Assembly: GCA_013407085.1 (NCBI GenBank)
Contig: JACCGJ010001458.1
Location: 1-64,000 of the forward strand
Length of the DNA: 64,000 nt
Source of the DNA: Atriophallophorus winterbourni
Taxonomy: Eukaryota; Platyhelminthes; Trematoda; Plagiorchiida; Microphallidae
Direction: 5' to 3'
The translations under genes were made by a program, and so were the position numbers. Shown in pieces: positions 1 through 12,369 of the stretch. Every line of letters starts with the position of its first letter. The first letter of the stretch is position 1. The notes under the pieces are model-generated. The model did not search any database, was not told where the DNA came from, and was given only the letters and a program-made list of their open reading frames with translations.

Positions 1-3000
1 GAGAACAGCACGCAAAAGGGTGGAAAAATTGGGAACAAGACATATTTCCGCTATTCGGAGGAAAAAATTGACTGAACGTTTCGCCAAGATCGTTCTCGAT
101 AGATGATATAGTGATTGTTCAGTGAAATATATCCTTAAAGAATAAACGAGGTGGTAGTCCACAGGCCTTAGAATCGTATCACAATATAACATTGCGTAGG
201 AAAACTAGCATTCACAACAAATAATCACATTGTTGATCGCTTGTTGTTCCGTTAACGCTTCGTCTATGTGTGCCAAAAAATTTGATGAGTTCTGGAGTTG
301 AAATTGTTTCAGGTCTCTTTCGGTCGATTGTTCCACCATGGAGTTGTAGATCAATAAGCTGATTTTGCTTATCGTTAAGGACTAAACAGTCCGATTCGGG
401 AGGATCAATTCTCTTCCGCAGCTCTCACACAGTAGTTCACACATGGTTTCCCAAAAACGAATTCAGTTTCACGATAACGGCGCGATATCTATAGTTAACT
501 TTGCAGATGACGCTTTATACAGGATTTTTAAAGTTGGCGGTCGAAAACAACTTTGTCCTAACTCGTATGGTCAAGACAGAGCTTTCAACAGATCTTTTTT
601 TAAAACGTTCTTTAATCCCCAATGTGATTACTGCAATTCGTTTCAAGCTTGATTAACAAATTTTAGCATTGGTTAACCAATTTTAGCATAGATTTTTCGT
701 CTCTGATAAAATTTTAAGCCTAAATTGAATTACTTCTTAATGTCCAGGGTGGTTTATTTCTACTAGATGCAGTCTAGATAAAATTCATTTTCATGTTATT
801 ACAGCAATGTTTAATCCGTCTTGGAAAAATTATCTAATGAGATTATTGTTGCTTCGAGCTCGGTGCGAAAGCACTGCATGGTTGATTTTCGGTTGGGTTA
901 TCGTCGTTATCTTGATTATCGAGATCGGATTATTGATCGAGAGCATTCGGATCGACAGAAATTATTGATCTTCACTGAACGACATTCTTTTATAGCGACC
1001 ATATCTCTTTCAACTGCTAAACAGGCTGGTGGTTTTTATGTGAATGCTTGTCAGGTCTAATATGTAATTTATGTTGTCACAGTGAAATAAATTATTCTTA
1101 TTTCAAAGCGCCCTCGAATTTTCTTAAATCAATTAGTTTTCATCCATGTCTTGCAACTAGACAGCTTATGGTTCGAAATGCGTTCGTTAAATAACCTCAG
1201 GCACGTACGGTTCGCAAAACAATATTAGATTGCACATCTTTATGAAAGTGTGGAGAATTTATCCCTAATATAACCTGTTTATATGCGATTAAATATTTGT
1301 GGGCATGAAGATCACAATGAATTCGCTCCTTTGAATTATGACTATAGCTCTATGATAGCATGAACTGTGCATCTAGTAACCTGTGTCTAGAATTGATCGA
1401 CCGATCAGGACTTTAATCCGCAAGGTTTTAAATAATATGCATTTATGAATGTGTGCAATTTAACCGCTGGGGCACTACAATTTGCTAGTGTGACCTATAT
1501 ATTTCGTTTTGTTTGCATTGACCTCGGCGGGTATCACATGGCTTTGGATGAAAGAGCTACGATAGTGAGTAATTAATCAAACTTATAAATGCGTCTAACA
1601 GTACCTCAGATCGTCAATTGAAAAAGGTGAACTAGGTGTACAAAATACATGGTGAGATAAGGATGCACGTAGCTGCAGCTGAGTTGATGCACATTTTTTC
1701 GTGATTTATGTTAGTCTAGCTTGATGTGCTCTACAAACGTACCTTGACGATGTCTGTTAGAACGCGGTATAAGTTACAGTTTGAAACGACCTTTTTTGAG
1801 TCACATTATGTTAAAGGGAGAGTAACGTCGTAGATTTAAGTTGTTGCGAGCATCAGTTGTGTTTACCAGAAACTTAAGCCCTCGAAATTAGGATAAAAGT
1901 GTAAGTTCGGTGAGATGAATACTACATGGAGAGATATTGCTTGATGTGTCTTTGTTGGTGTATGAAGTTAACTTTGATTCTACTAGTCGTGTTCTTACTT
2001 GGACATTTTTGAGTTTATGTCTAGTTATTTCATAAATAGCTTTCAATTAATTATGAATATAATGGGGAATTACAGAATTTTATTTTACTTGAACAAAGAA
2101 AGAAAAGCTAAGCATAAAATAAGATGTGACTGTTTGCTTTCCGAGATCACTTATCTCTTTTTGTATGTTGAAATGTGTTTCTGGTGGTTAGAAGCTGTAT
2201 TCTGTTTGCCTATAGATATTATGTTGGGTGCTTTTGCTTTGTTTACTTATCCAATTGAGGTGAATGACACAAGGTTTGGGTATTACAAACATGGCACATG
2301 GTGTACAAACACAGCCCACAGGGAAAGATGTTGTCGATTGGATAAGCACAACAGTACTTAACATTTCAAGCTCGTTTAGGGACATTTGCTATGTACCTAT
2401 CAAGACGTATGAACCCTTGAATATATAAAGCGGGTCGATTTACCATGAACTAAACATATACGGAGCTGTTACTAAGTGTTTAATGGGTTGGCTAGATAAT
2501 TCTTTGTCTTTAACTTGATACTGTCAAAATTTTGCTCTGTTATTTTATAAACTTTTTAAATTCTGTTCTGCCCGTGTTTACATTGAAAATAAACATCCTA
2601 GGGCTTCGCGAAATTAGCAGTGGTCTCCGATTGAATCGAATGTTGTTGGAAAGTGTAATACCAACGGTGAAAATTTGCATCAAGTCTTTCAAAAACAATA
2701 GAAATCTGTCTATTAGACATTGACCCAAGGATTGAAATAGAACAGTGACTGTATGATGTAGTATGTTATAAATCGGTCGGGTGCTCAGACAACAGTAATC
2801 AGATAACCTGTGTAAGATGTCATCAGCAAGTTTGTCAGAAATGTTATTTCACAAAGCTGTCTGTTAATAAATCGATGGTTTGCAACGCGTCTTCAGTTAT
2901 GTGCCATTCGATTTTAGCTAAGACGGTATTCATTTATTTAAAATTGAATGAATACAGTAAATTTTCCGTCTTAAAATGCTAACATGCTTTTATCTTCCGT

Positions 3001-4500
3001 TCTAGGCTATTGAGTAGGAAATAAATGCAACGAGAACCTAGTTAAAATAATTTTCCGCTTTACGTAGAGTGCTGCATAGATACCAGCACGTACCCTTCAA
3101 TATTAATTCCAGACTGTGTGCTTTCATCGATCAAAGACAACCGGGATAATTTCATAAATTATAATTCAATAAACCCAATGAAATTTCTCCAAGGTATTAG
3201 ACAAATTGGTTTGCATGGCCGTAATTGAATACAGCGATAAATGAAGTCACAAAAAAGCGAAAAATATAAAATGCACCGGAGACATATTCGACCAATTTTC
3301 TTCCCTAAGTGCGATCTATTTAACTTGTCTATAATTGCATGAAGGTGTGTAACGTTAGCAACCCTTCAGTTTACTCCAAAAAGTCTTTATTTTTTTAATT
3401 TTTTACTACTAGTTGTAGCACAATAGTAGCATAAATTAAATTTCGTTATCTCAACCCAACGATCGATTAAGTACATGTTACTTATAATTCAAGTAAAGAA
3501 ACGGATGTGAACCATACAAACGTTGTTATCATATTTTTATTTTAATAAAATCGGGTTTCTGATAGCTTTTACTCGTTATCGCTGATTTCGCAGTCAAATA
3601 GCGTAAATTGACATTTTCTAAAACATCCAATAATTCAGGGCTAGTCCGTCATGATAAGGCCAACAACAATGTTTCTCTTTTTATTTGTCTTGCGCAAAGA
3701 TTGTTATTCATCCTGAAGCTGAATCTGTGCTCATTATTTAGTTACAACTAAGTCATCAAGGGTCTCGTAAACGTCCATTCTCACCTGATTCTTGTCACGT
3801 TAGAGATGTTTTGCGATCACTTTGAGATGCTACTACAATATAAGTTCGATCCTAAGCCTAGGCAGGCGAACTGGCAGGTCCGCATGATTTCCCGCATATG
3901 ATGTCATAGCTTTTCTTTCCTGATTGTCACTACCCAACGGAGCCCGGGCAGTCGTCTGAAGTGCAAGTTTACAAACGCGTAAATCCGTTTGAACAGCGTC
4001 AATGTTAAACTTTATATTGCCTATGTGTACTGCCGAATGTATATGTGAATGGGCAATGCTGTTGAATGCCTTAATTTAATAAATAAGCTTTACGTTGCAG
4101 AGGCTTCGAGCGTTTTTAACCTGCTAAAGCATTACGGTGCTACGGTGTATAATCACATAAGTATCACTTACCCGTATAGAGACAAAGATACCGCCAATGT
4201 AGCGGAAGCTGTTGAATTGTTCGAACTCTGCTATTTCCAAATCGATTGTTCCGACATAATCTCTGTTAACCGCCGTAAACTCATTCCGATATGCACGGAT
4301 CTACAGTTTAAAGGGCGTGGGGTTACCAGAAGCCCTGGTGCTGACATGTTGCTGGATTATTTTGGGCTCCGATACTTCTGGATATAACTTTCAAACTTTT
4401 CATCCGATCAGTGTGATTTTTGGATATCTATCTGGAAGTTTTCTACGACAGATCTACTAATACAGTAATAACCTATCTGCGCCATGTCGTTCATTATGTG
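1..4500. other. No supportable gene
   Basis: This stretch lies downstream of the minus-strand AHR gene. It is AT-rich and broken by stops in all frames. The longest open frame is 112 codons at 4049-4387 (plus), with no motif I recognise. It may be the worn 5' part of the CR1-like element that follows, but I cannot show this. Confidence 0.5.
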
Positions 4501-4530
4501 CAGCAATATTGGATTTTGTGCTCTTCGTCC

Positions 4531-4555
4531 AATTCGATTCAATTCAATTCAATTT
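4531..4555. repeat. Short AATTC simple repeat
   Basis: A run of imperfect five-base AATTC units (AATTCG, then AATTC repeats). It lies just before the CR1-like remnant and may be unrelated to it. Confidence 0.7.
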
Positions 4556-4856
4556 AATGGTTTAAAAATCACATAGCTTTACAAAAATCACAGATTAATA
4601 TGGGAATTACGAATAGCATATGTAGTAAAAGCGGGATTTGTTTGCTTACTGAGCAGTTCTGTTTTTGCTGCCAGATTTACCATTGGTGTTTACCACTGCC
4701 GGGAACTACTCTGAGTGCAATCAATTTCATACCATCATTCTCAACGCGAAACTGACAACTCGCAGCTAAATCTGGTGACGAAATATATTTAGATCTCGCC
4801 AACTCCACGCAATAGCACATCAACCAACCTCGGCCGTATCGAGTTTTTTTACCGCT

Positions 4857-6990
4857 TTGATTGTACTTTCGGTTGACCCAGTTAAAAAGCACCAACTGCT
4901 GCTCCCGAGACGTGTCGTCTGCGAGAATGTGGCTAGTGGTGAGGTCAAACCTGTCACGTGTCGAGGCTATGCACACACGTGTCACGCAAAATGTGACAAA
5001 TCATTGGTCGCGGAGGCGATATCGATCCTAAATGATGAAAACATTACGAGCGTATGCTACGTCTGTAAACACTGTCGAGCAGAACAAAACAAGAGTCTAC
5101 GTGCTTAAAAAAGTGTCCAGCAATGCGACCTGGATGATTGCATGTTGAGATTAGAGTTCAGCGTACAAACATTTAGGGAATCAGTACAATTACCGTAAAA
5201 TCGAAAATATATTCTGTAATGGCAACAAGAAAAAATATACATCTCCGCAGATCATTCCACGCTAACGCTCAACCGTCATGAATCTGCCGGAGTGTCTTGT
5301 GTAGCGCTCTCATCGTCAAGGCTCAACCTTTATAAAACCGATCGTCAGCGGCATGTCTAACCTAAGCTCGTCTGACGTTAAAAAAGTAACGAAGACCAAG
5401 CCGTATGCTCATCTGTAGCTTCGGATGAAACCATTGAATTAAAATCCAAATGTCACAGCCTCCAAAGACCTCAAAAATCTCAGTGTAATCTGTACCAACA
5501 TATAGGAATCCAGCTAGCCACTTTTTGTGAATAGACAGAGACAAGACCTAGGACAATGGTCCAACCTCTCTACGATGGTGGGTTCGGAAATCATCAGACC
5601 GACAACAGTTACACGTTTGATTCGCCACTCAAGCTCCCCACATTTCGGTGAACAACTTCTTCGGAAAATAACACTAAACAGTGAGAAGGATATGGAAACT
5701 GCTCTTTTAAATTCTTACTTTCTACGCGAGTTTTTTAGTGCGATACTCGAATCTACGCGGACATATCCTGGTGGGAAAGAAAAGGACATTTTGGTGTTTG
5801 TAAAAAGAGCCATGCGAGCAGTCTAATCCCTCTAGGGTACACCATGTGGTGTATCTTGGGCCCGGAATCGGGAGAGAACTGCAGCCTTGGTGTTATTTAG
5901 TGCTTACCCACCTAATCTGTTGCCCACAACAAAATGTTGCTAGATGATTAATCTCATTCCCTTTTCAAACCACGTAAATTCCGTCACTCGACATAAAGGT
6001 CCCGACGTATCTTCAATCCTATATTTGATTCTCACATCCGAAGCAACACCAGTCGATTCAGTGCAGTTTCGTGGTTACTTGACCACCTAATGTTGTTCTT
6101 CGAATTCGTGTGCAGTGCCAGGAGGGCATCTAATGGCGTCAAACTCATTTGAAGGTACATTACTATGGCCTTCGCGAAGCATTTAAGATGCGAGAAGAAA
6201 GGCTTCTCGATATTACGAATGCAGAAACTCACTGTTCCAAACTTTTAAGATTAATCGGTATGAAAATAGACAAAAACTCAACCTATAAACCGAAAAGAAA
6301 AGCTAGAACATTTTGTTTAAAACTCCGCAGCCGCGTTCAAAAAAGGATAGCCTTGTGAAATTCGGCATGAGCTACACATAATATCACTCAAACAGACTTA
6401 TCCTGGGAGCATTTTCAAAATGTCAGAAACAAAGTGATGTGCTTAAGTCCCGACTACAAGCAATATTACCATTGGATGCTGATCGATCAGATGGAACTGC
6501 ATCCTAAGATATTCTACACGATCGTAAACAACGCAACCGGGTGTTTTTTCTATTTACAGAGCAGACGGAGTAACACACTGTCAGGAATACCGCTGATGAC
6601 CTTGCAGCATTTTATGCGCAAGTCATCTGTCCAAACGAAAGGATTTGTCATAATTTAAATGGTTACGGAATCACCTAATCTAACTTTTGAACAGCGACTG
6701 GCTAGACTTAGAGTATGCACTTTAGAACGCAGACGCATCCGAACTAACCTAATCCTAACATACCGCATAATTCATACGAGGTCCCGCCCACTCAGACATC
6801 TTTTTAATATTGCTCCAAATCTCCCGACCCACAGTCACATACTAGCCATTCAAATCCCACAGTCCTGATTAAACGATCGCCGCAACTTTTACGCAGTCAG
6901 TGAATGCTTTCTGTAGAACAACTCACCGCCAAAAATTGTTTCCTCATCAAACGAATTGATATTCAAAAATGTCACGATCTTTGATGCAGA
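4857..6990 (+). mobile_element. Decayed CR1-like non-LTR retrotransposon
   Basis: This is a broken retrotransposon read on the plus strand through several frameshifts and stops. At about 4930-5095 is a cysteine/histidine cluster (CRGYAH, CHAKCD, then VCKHC) like the PHD-type zinc finger in the first protein of CR1-type elements. At about 6390-6640 the frames recover the linker between endonuclease and reverse transcriptase: LSWEHFQNVRNKV, then HPKIFYTIVNN, then LAAFYAQV in another frame. At 6659-6960 comes the C-terminal tail: RLARLRVCTLERRRIRTNL, then a weak equivalent of the RRNFYAV and LPP segments. The palm domain that should lie between linker and tail is missing, so this copy carries an internal deletion. 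It is a dead fossil. The exact clade is an inference from these short motifs. Confidence 0.75.
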
Positions 6991-8105
6991 ATAATACTGT
7001 GTTGGCCCCAGTCTACTGAAATCCCTTAGTGATTCCTTGTTACACACACACCTGGAAAAACAAATTACCCGAAAATATATATCCGGTAGAAATTTTCTCT
7101 CTCCGTGTCACAATTGGAATTGTCATGGAGAGATTCAAATATACTTTGATTACATAAAAACGTTTAAAACTTTGTAAAAACAACAGGATTGCTTGATGAC
7201 GGAAAACAATAAACAGGTGTGGAAAACCTAATTTTGAGCACAGCTGATTCGAAGGTATTGCAATTGTGCTTTACGTTTTTGTTGTAAACAAATACCTTTT
7301 TGAATTTTATGTAGGTGACACCTGATGGAATTCCCTTCGGCTGATTTTGGTGACGAAACTTGCCCTGATCATCCCCCACTCGGGATCGAAAACTTACGAA
7401 CTAATTGGCCTGTATCTTTGAACTATTGAAGCCTTGGTTCTGTGTATTTTACGTTAGTTCTCGTGTGTTGCTTCTATGCAACACCCGTGGCTCAAGCATT
7501 GTCTACATTGTACTTGGACGTCCTCGAAGTCTTGCTAGGTATTGATCTTGTAAGCTTGAAGAAACGTACGACCGCATTGAAATTGATCTCAACAAGTTTG
7601 GTCGTATCTGACTGGATTTGATTTTGACGTACAGAGTGTTCATCAAAGAAACTCATTCAAAGAAGTAATTGCTGAAGCTTGCTCCAAGCATTTTTGCTCC
7701 TGTTTTTCACCAAGTCATAAGTGTCTGTTATTATTGTTTGTGTAGCTCAAACTTCAAACGCCCTGAAATCTCTCATTGTCTCATTTCACAACGTTTGATA
7801 AATTATTATTTCATCTATTCCATAATACCTAGCACTTTACTGTATTCAATCAAACTCTCCGTTCTCTTAACTGCAACCAATCACACTTTCACTGTTCACT
7901 CTTTAAACAACCACCCAATATTTTTACTCGCTTTGTGTATTCTTCTACGGTTAGCTTAATAGTCTGTAGCTTTTCACACCACAATACACTAATGACATTT
8001 TGTATATCGTACCATTCTTTTGGCTATTGCTGTCCTTGTACTTTGATAGAAGTTACTAGATGATACAAGGCTGTTAACGATTAGACGCTATTAGCACCCG
8101 ACTTT
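6991..8105. other. Spacer between two CR1-like fragments
   Basis: No gene seen. The 96-codon frame at 7669-7959 (plus) is hydrophobic and low in complexity, and I read it as chance. Part of this stretch may be 3' untranslated sequence of the neighbouring retroelement copies. Confidence 0.4.
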
Positions 8106-8580
8106 ATATGTTGATTTTAACTCTTGACCAAATTGTTGTATAATCTTCATGTACGTCCTTTTATGGAATATTCCATCCAAGCCTGGGCACCATGGCTGAG
8201 GAACGATATCAAACTACTTGACAGGATTTATCATCGTTCGACAAAGTTGGTGACCCGTTACAGAAATTTGCATTTCAAAGAACGAATGTTAAAACTAAAT
8301 CTACATGATTTTATCCAACGCCGCATACGGAGTGACCTCTTGTTGGTATTCTGAGAACCATCCCCTCAAACACTTGATGTAGCCTTACTCGAACACGAAA
8401 ATATCCAAAGTTTTAAGCATTACATATTCTCGATTGGATATTCGTCTAAATTTTTTATCAGTAAGACTTTGTTTCACTTGGAACTTCTTGCCTGAATAAA
8501 TCACACGCTCGGAATCTGTTGCGGTTTTCGCTTCCAAAATGGATTTGTATATGATGAACCATGCGGTATGTGACTGTCTC
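8106..8580 (+). mobile_element. CR1-like reverse transcriptase C-terminal fragment
   Basis: The frame at 8124-8354 reads LLYNLHVRPFMEYSIQAWAP, then LLDRIYHRSTKLV, ERMLKLNLHDF and RRIRSDLLLVF. This is the standard region after the palm domain in CR1/jockey-like reverse transcriptases (a Y-x-x-x-VRP-x-x-EY block followed by an R-L block and an R-R-R block). Beyond the stop, frames near 8420-8560 resemble the very end of the protein. It is 5'-truncated, as usual for these elements, and points the same way as the fragment at 4.9-7.0 kb. Confidence 0.8.
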
Positions 8581-11500
8581 TATTGAGTTTTGAGAGATTT
8601 TGTAATTTTACTCCATATACCTGTCATCCTATGGTTATTGTTCAACTTACTGCTTTTTCTACCATTCTGAGTTCCGAGTTATGAGTTCACAGTGTAATGT
8701 AAAACGAAACGTGAGGTTCAGGTGCAATTTATCGGCGGTGGTCTCTCGTGTGTTCGACGTCGGCTGACAGATTGGCGCGGTGACCTCCACGCGTGTCGCT
8801 TCAATCGGGACACGACCTGAACACCGCCATCTGTCCACACCTTCGCTCACATTTGTCTCTAACTAGCAATGTGTTTTTTTGAAAAACAAAATCATCACCA
8901 TCATCAGTTCACGGATGATTATCAGCAATGTTTTCAATTTATCCCATTGCTTTTACGCGTCTCACTTTAATGGGTTGGTTTGACAATCGAAGCAGATGGT
9001 GTAACGCTCGCCTAACTTGGGAGTCAATGAAACACTTCGATCATCGACCGTAGCATAATTTGTTTACAAGAAAAGAATTGGTCGCAGCAAACGATGCGAT
9101 GTAACGAAGTCGATTTGAAAGTTCACATTGTGATGTCGACTGTGATAATGTTCTTTGATGTCTGAACTGTATAGAAACGAAAATCTGGCATCAATGAGCT
9201 CGGGTAAAATATCAGAATGATAAACGGTTTGACGTTAAATTACATTTCAATTTCATTTGCTCAATCGATTTGAGTAAATACAAGTTTGAAACGTAAAAAT
9301 AAATTGGAATTGATTATTCCCATGAAGTATCGTTCCAAATTGACTCGACCAGGTTGACAGATTTTCTTATTTTATTCAGCCAGAGTCAGAAAAGAAAAAA
9401 TATCTGAAGATTGCCGTGAAATATGGTAGGAAAACGAGGGTAGATAATGAATTGCGTCACAAAGCGTGCAGCTGGTCTGTTTGAATGAGATCTTGGGCGT
9501 GTCATCTTCAAGTTGAAGAGAGTAATCCCTCCCTGTAGGACATTCCCGCAGATGATTCCGGGGGTATTGGTAGCTGTGGAATAGTGAAAAGCTTTTAAGA
9601 GTGCAATGTTGCTCGTGCCATGTAGCTTAGAGAGCTGTATTTCCTTTTGACATGGTAGTAAAGTAAATATATCAAAACCATATTTTATATATACTAAGTA
9701 ATAAACATGTGTTTTGCTCGAAAGATGAAATGGTTGTGCCGTCATTGTATTTCGGTTGTGCACGAAGATCTTGCCTAAAGAGATTTTCAAGGGATTAGGA
9801 GCAGTTTCGCGACTATGTCTTTGGCATCTTTTGACCAACTATATGCTACTCGATCGCATTTGAACAAATACAGTTAGCTTAGCTAACTTCAAATGAAATA
9901 TAAACTGATAAATATCATTCAATCAAATACTATAAACCATAATGAATCCCCATTAATTGTGATCACTAAAAATAAGAAGAAGAACATTTCTATTGAGTAA
10001 GCTGCTCGACTTCTTGTGTGTCGTAAATGACGGGTAGCTGAGACCAAACTGACCAACAACGTGGTCAGGTTTATAATGCGTGCAAATCATTTTGGTTTTT
10101 TCAAACGTCCTGATTAACTTCAAAACTTCATGATGACGAAACTTTCCTTGAGTCGTGTATATTATAAGGGCTTGAAATACCATTTTATTTCGTCAATAGT
10201 ACATGGCGTTTGGGTTGAGCTCATATGGAATTTCGTGTACTATTCCAGTGTCTTACGGATCAGTTGCATCGGTCCATGTTTCTCGAAATCCTCGACTCTT
10301 TTCCGTGATACTGCTTTATTCCAGTAATTCGTGAATTGCGAAACCCAAATCTGCTTTCAGTGTTTCGCAAATGTCCCGTATGGCATTTTGAGCAAGATAG
10401 AATAGGACTTTATATATAATGTATTGTTTTGCATGTGCTGTATCATTTCCAATTTCTTGTCATTATCTCAACTGTTAAATTAATCATAGATTCCTAGGAA
10501 GATCTTTCCGTTGTGATTCACGTCTAATTTGAAACGAGAATTTGGAAAACACGGTTTAACAATTAGATGACATTTTCAAAGTTCGTTCACAGCAATGACT
10601 TAAAATCGAATAAAGTAGTGAGCAAGTTCGCAAACATGGGACTTACTTTTGTAACGGAAATATGTGGTCCATCCGGATGTTGGGAATACACTTCATCTAA
10701 ACTGGGAAATGAAAGCAAAGATTGGAGCTGAATTATTCAGATGCTTTCAAGTTAAAACGCTTCACAAATTACGGGATGATAAAACCGCTTTTGCATAAAT
10801 GTCTATGGTTGAGCCTATGACAACAGAGGTACTTGCTTGTTTAATTTGATACATATTCGATGGGTAATTATGTCTTGTACGCAAAAACACAGAACTTGTG
10901 GTTCTCGTTTACAAGCAGGATGTGAAGTGTATAGAAAATAGGATCGTCGTAAGATTGATTAAATCAACTTCCAGCTGTTAACTGCAAACAAATTCTCAAT
11001 GTGTCTCTTATCCCTCATCAGGTTGTTTTATTTCAAAGAACCGGTGCTTCTCTTCGGTTTCTTTAGCTCCAAGCTATATTATCAGTAGTATGTCACTCAC
11101 TAGGTTGTTAAAATTAACTTTCAAGCTATTTTTGGTACCCGTTATATACCTCAATATCTTTCAGGGATCTATGTTAAGCGTATTTTGAGAAATGCGCAAA
11201 ACCATTGCGAGATATCAAGTTGGCGCCTCTGAATAATGATCGAACGTTGGAACAACTAAGCATCCCTGTTCTTAATTAATAAATGTTACTCATTACTACT
11301 TTGTGTCACAACAAGCGATAACCGCACGAAACCAATTGTGGGGTGTGCATGATTGAAGCATGTATAAATAAGGGATTATGAAAAACAGACACTTTTGGAA
11401 TCCTCACTCCGATGCCCGTAGCACTGCTTATCGATATATTTATGCAATGCAACAAACTGCTCATGCATATATGTCATTGTTGGAATTCTAGCAAAAGTAA

Positions 11501-11985
11501 GGCTACCGCAGAAACTATTTTAATTTTTACGTTTTAACCTGGCCTGTGAGAAATCCCATTGATCGATTCTTGGAATTTTCTTATTTTAGTAAAAGCTACC
11601 AAATCGTTCAAGCAAACAAAAATTAGCGATATAGATTTTTGTAAACATTGAGAAACTTCAATCAGTTCATGAAGTCTAGTGATATAGATACACTTTCCAT
11701 AATACGGGCAGTGAGACAAAAATGAAGGAGTGTCAACATATAAAAACTGAATCGTCAGCCTGCTACAACGTTACTGGAAGTTCGCCTTATGTTCGCTGGC
11801 ATAACTTTAGGATATATTCAAGCAACGACCACCATACGTAAAGAGTGTTCATCCGTTTAGTATAGGAGAATAAACGTGTGTCGTTTAAACAACTTTAAGT
11901 ATCAAATTGGAGCTCCTCCTATATGATGATGAAAATTGTATACGATAAAGTCCTTACCATAGCCATGTTAAATTGTATTAGGATT
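8581..11985. other. Intergenic, no supportable gene
   Basis: Noncoding sequence downstream of AHR. The only notable open frame is 150 codons on the minus strand at 9386-9838, unusually long for such AT-rich DNA. Its product has no domain I recognise, no membrane pattern and no clear splice sites. It could be a retroelement relic or chance. Confidence 0.4.
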
Positions 11986-11989
11986 GATA

Positions 11990-11995
11990 TTTATT
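11990..11995 (-). terminator. Candidate poly(A) signal AATAAA for AHR
   Basis: The minus strand carries AATAAA here, about 375 nt beyond the AHR stop codon. A variant, ATTAAA, lies much nearer at 12330-12335. Either could set the mRNA 3' end. Sequence alone cannot choose between them. Confidence 0.4.
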
Positions 11996-12329
11996 AGTTA
12001 TATGTGCCACAGCGGTTACTTTAGTGTCAATGCAAACTCCAGCTTCAGTAGCTTTACGTTGTCAGCTTCCTGTGTAATTTCAGAGGTTTGTGCCTAGATA
12101 TCACGTATTGATTCTAGTGGCGTGTGTAACGATTGCACGCTTATGTATACAAGTACTTGGGTGGATGCAGATTATCTAAATTTGCTACACAATGCGAATC
12201 GAACCAAGAAGAGAAACTACTGCGGTAGAATTGTGAGTTTTCCCACATTACCATCAAAAACATTAACAAACTATTTTTTGATCATGATGATTGCACTATT
12301 ATCAGTAATGCGACATCTACTAGTTTGGT

Positions 12330-12335
12330 TTTAAT
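12330..12335 (-). terminator. Alternative poly(A) signal ATTAAA for AHR
   Basis: Minus-strand ATTAAA about 35 nt past the AHR stop. Its use would give a very short 3' untranslated region. Confidence 0.3.
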
Positions 12336-12369
12336 ACACTGCAACGTTACTATAAAATTTTCAGTTTGT

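Noticed and set aside
4677..4985. 102-codon minus-strand frame
   Set aside because: Antisense to the zinc-finger part of the CR1-like remnant. No splice or start support.
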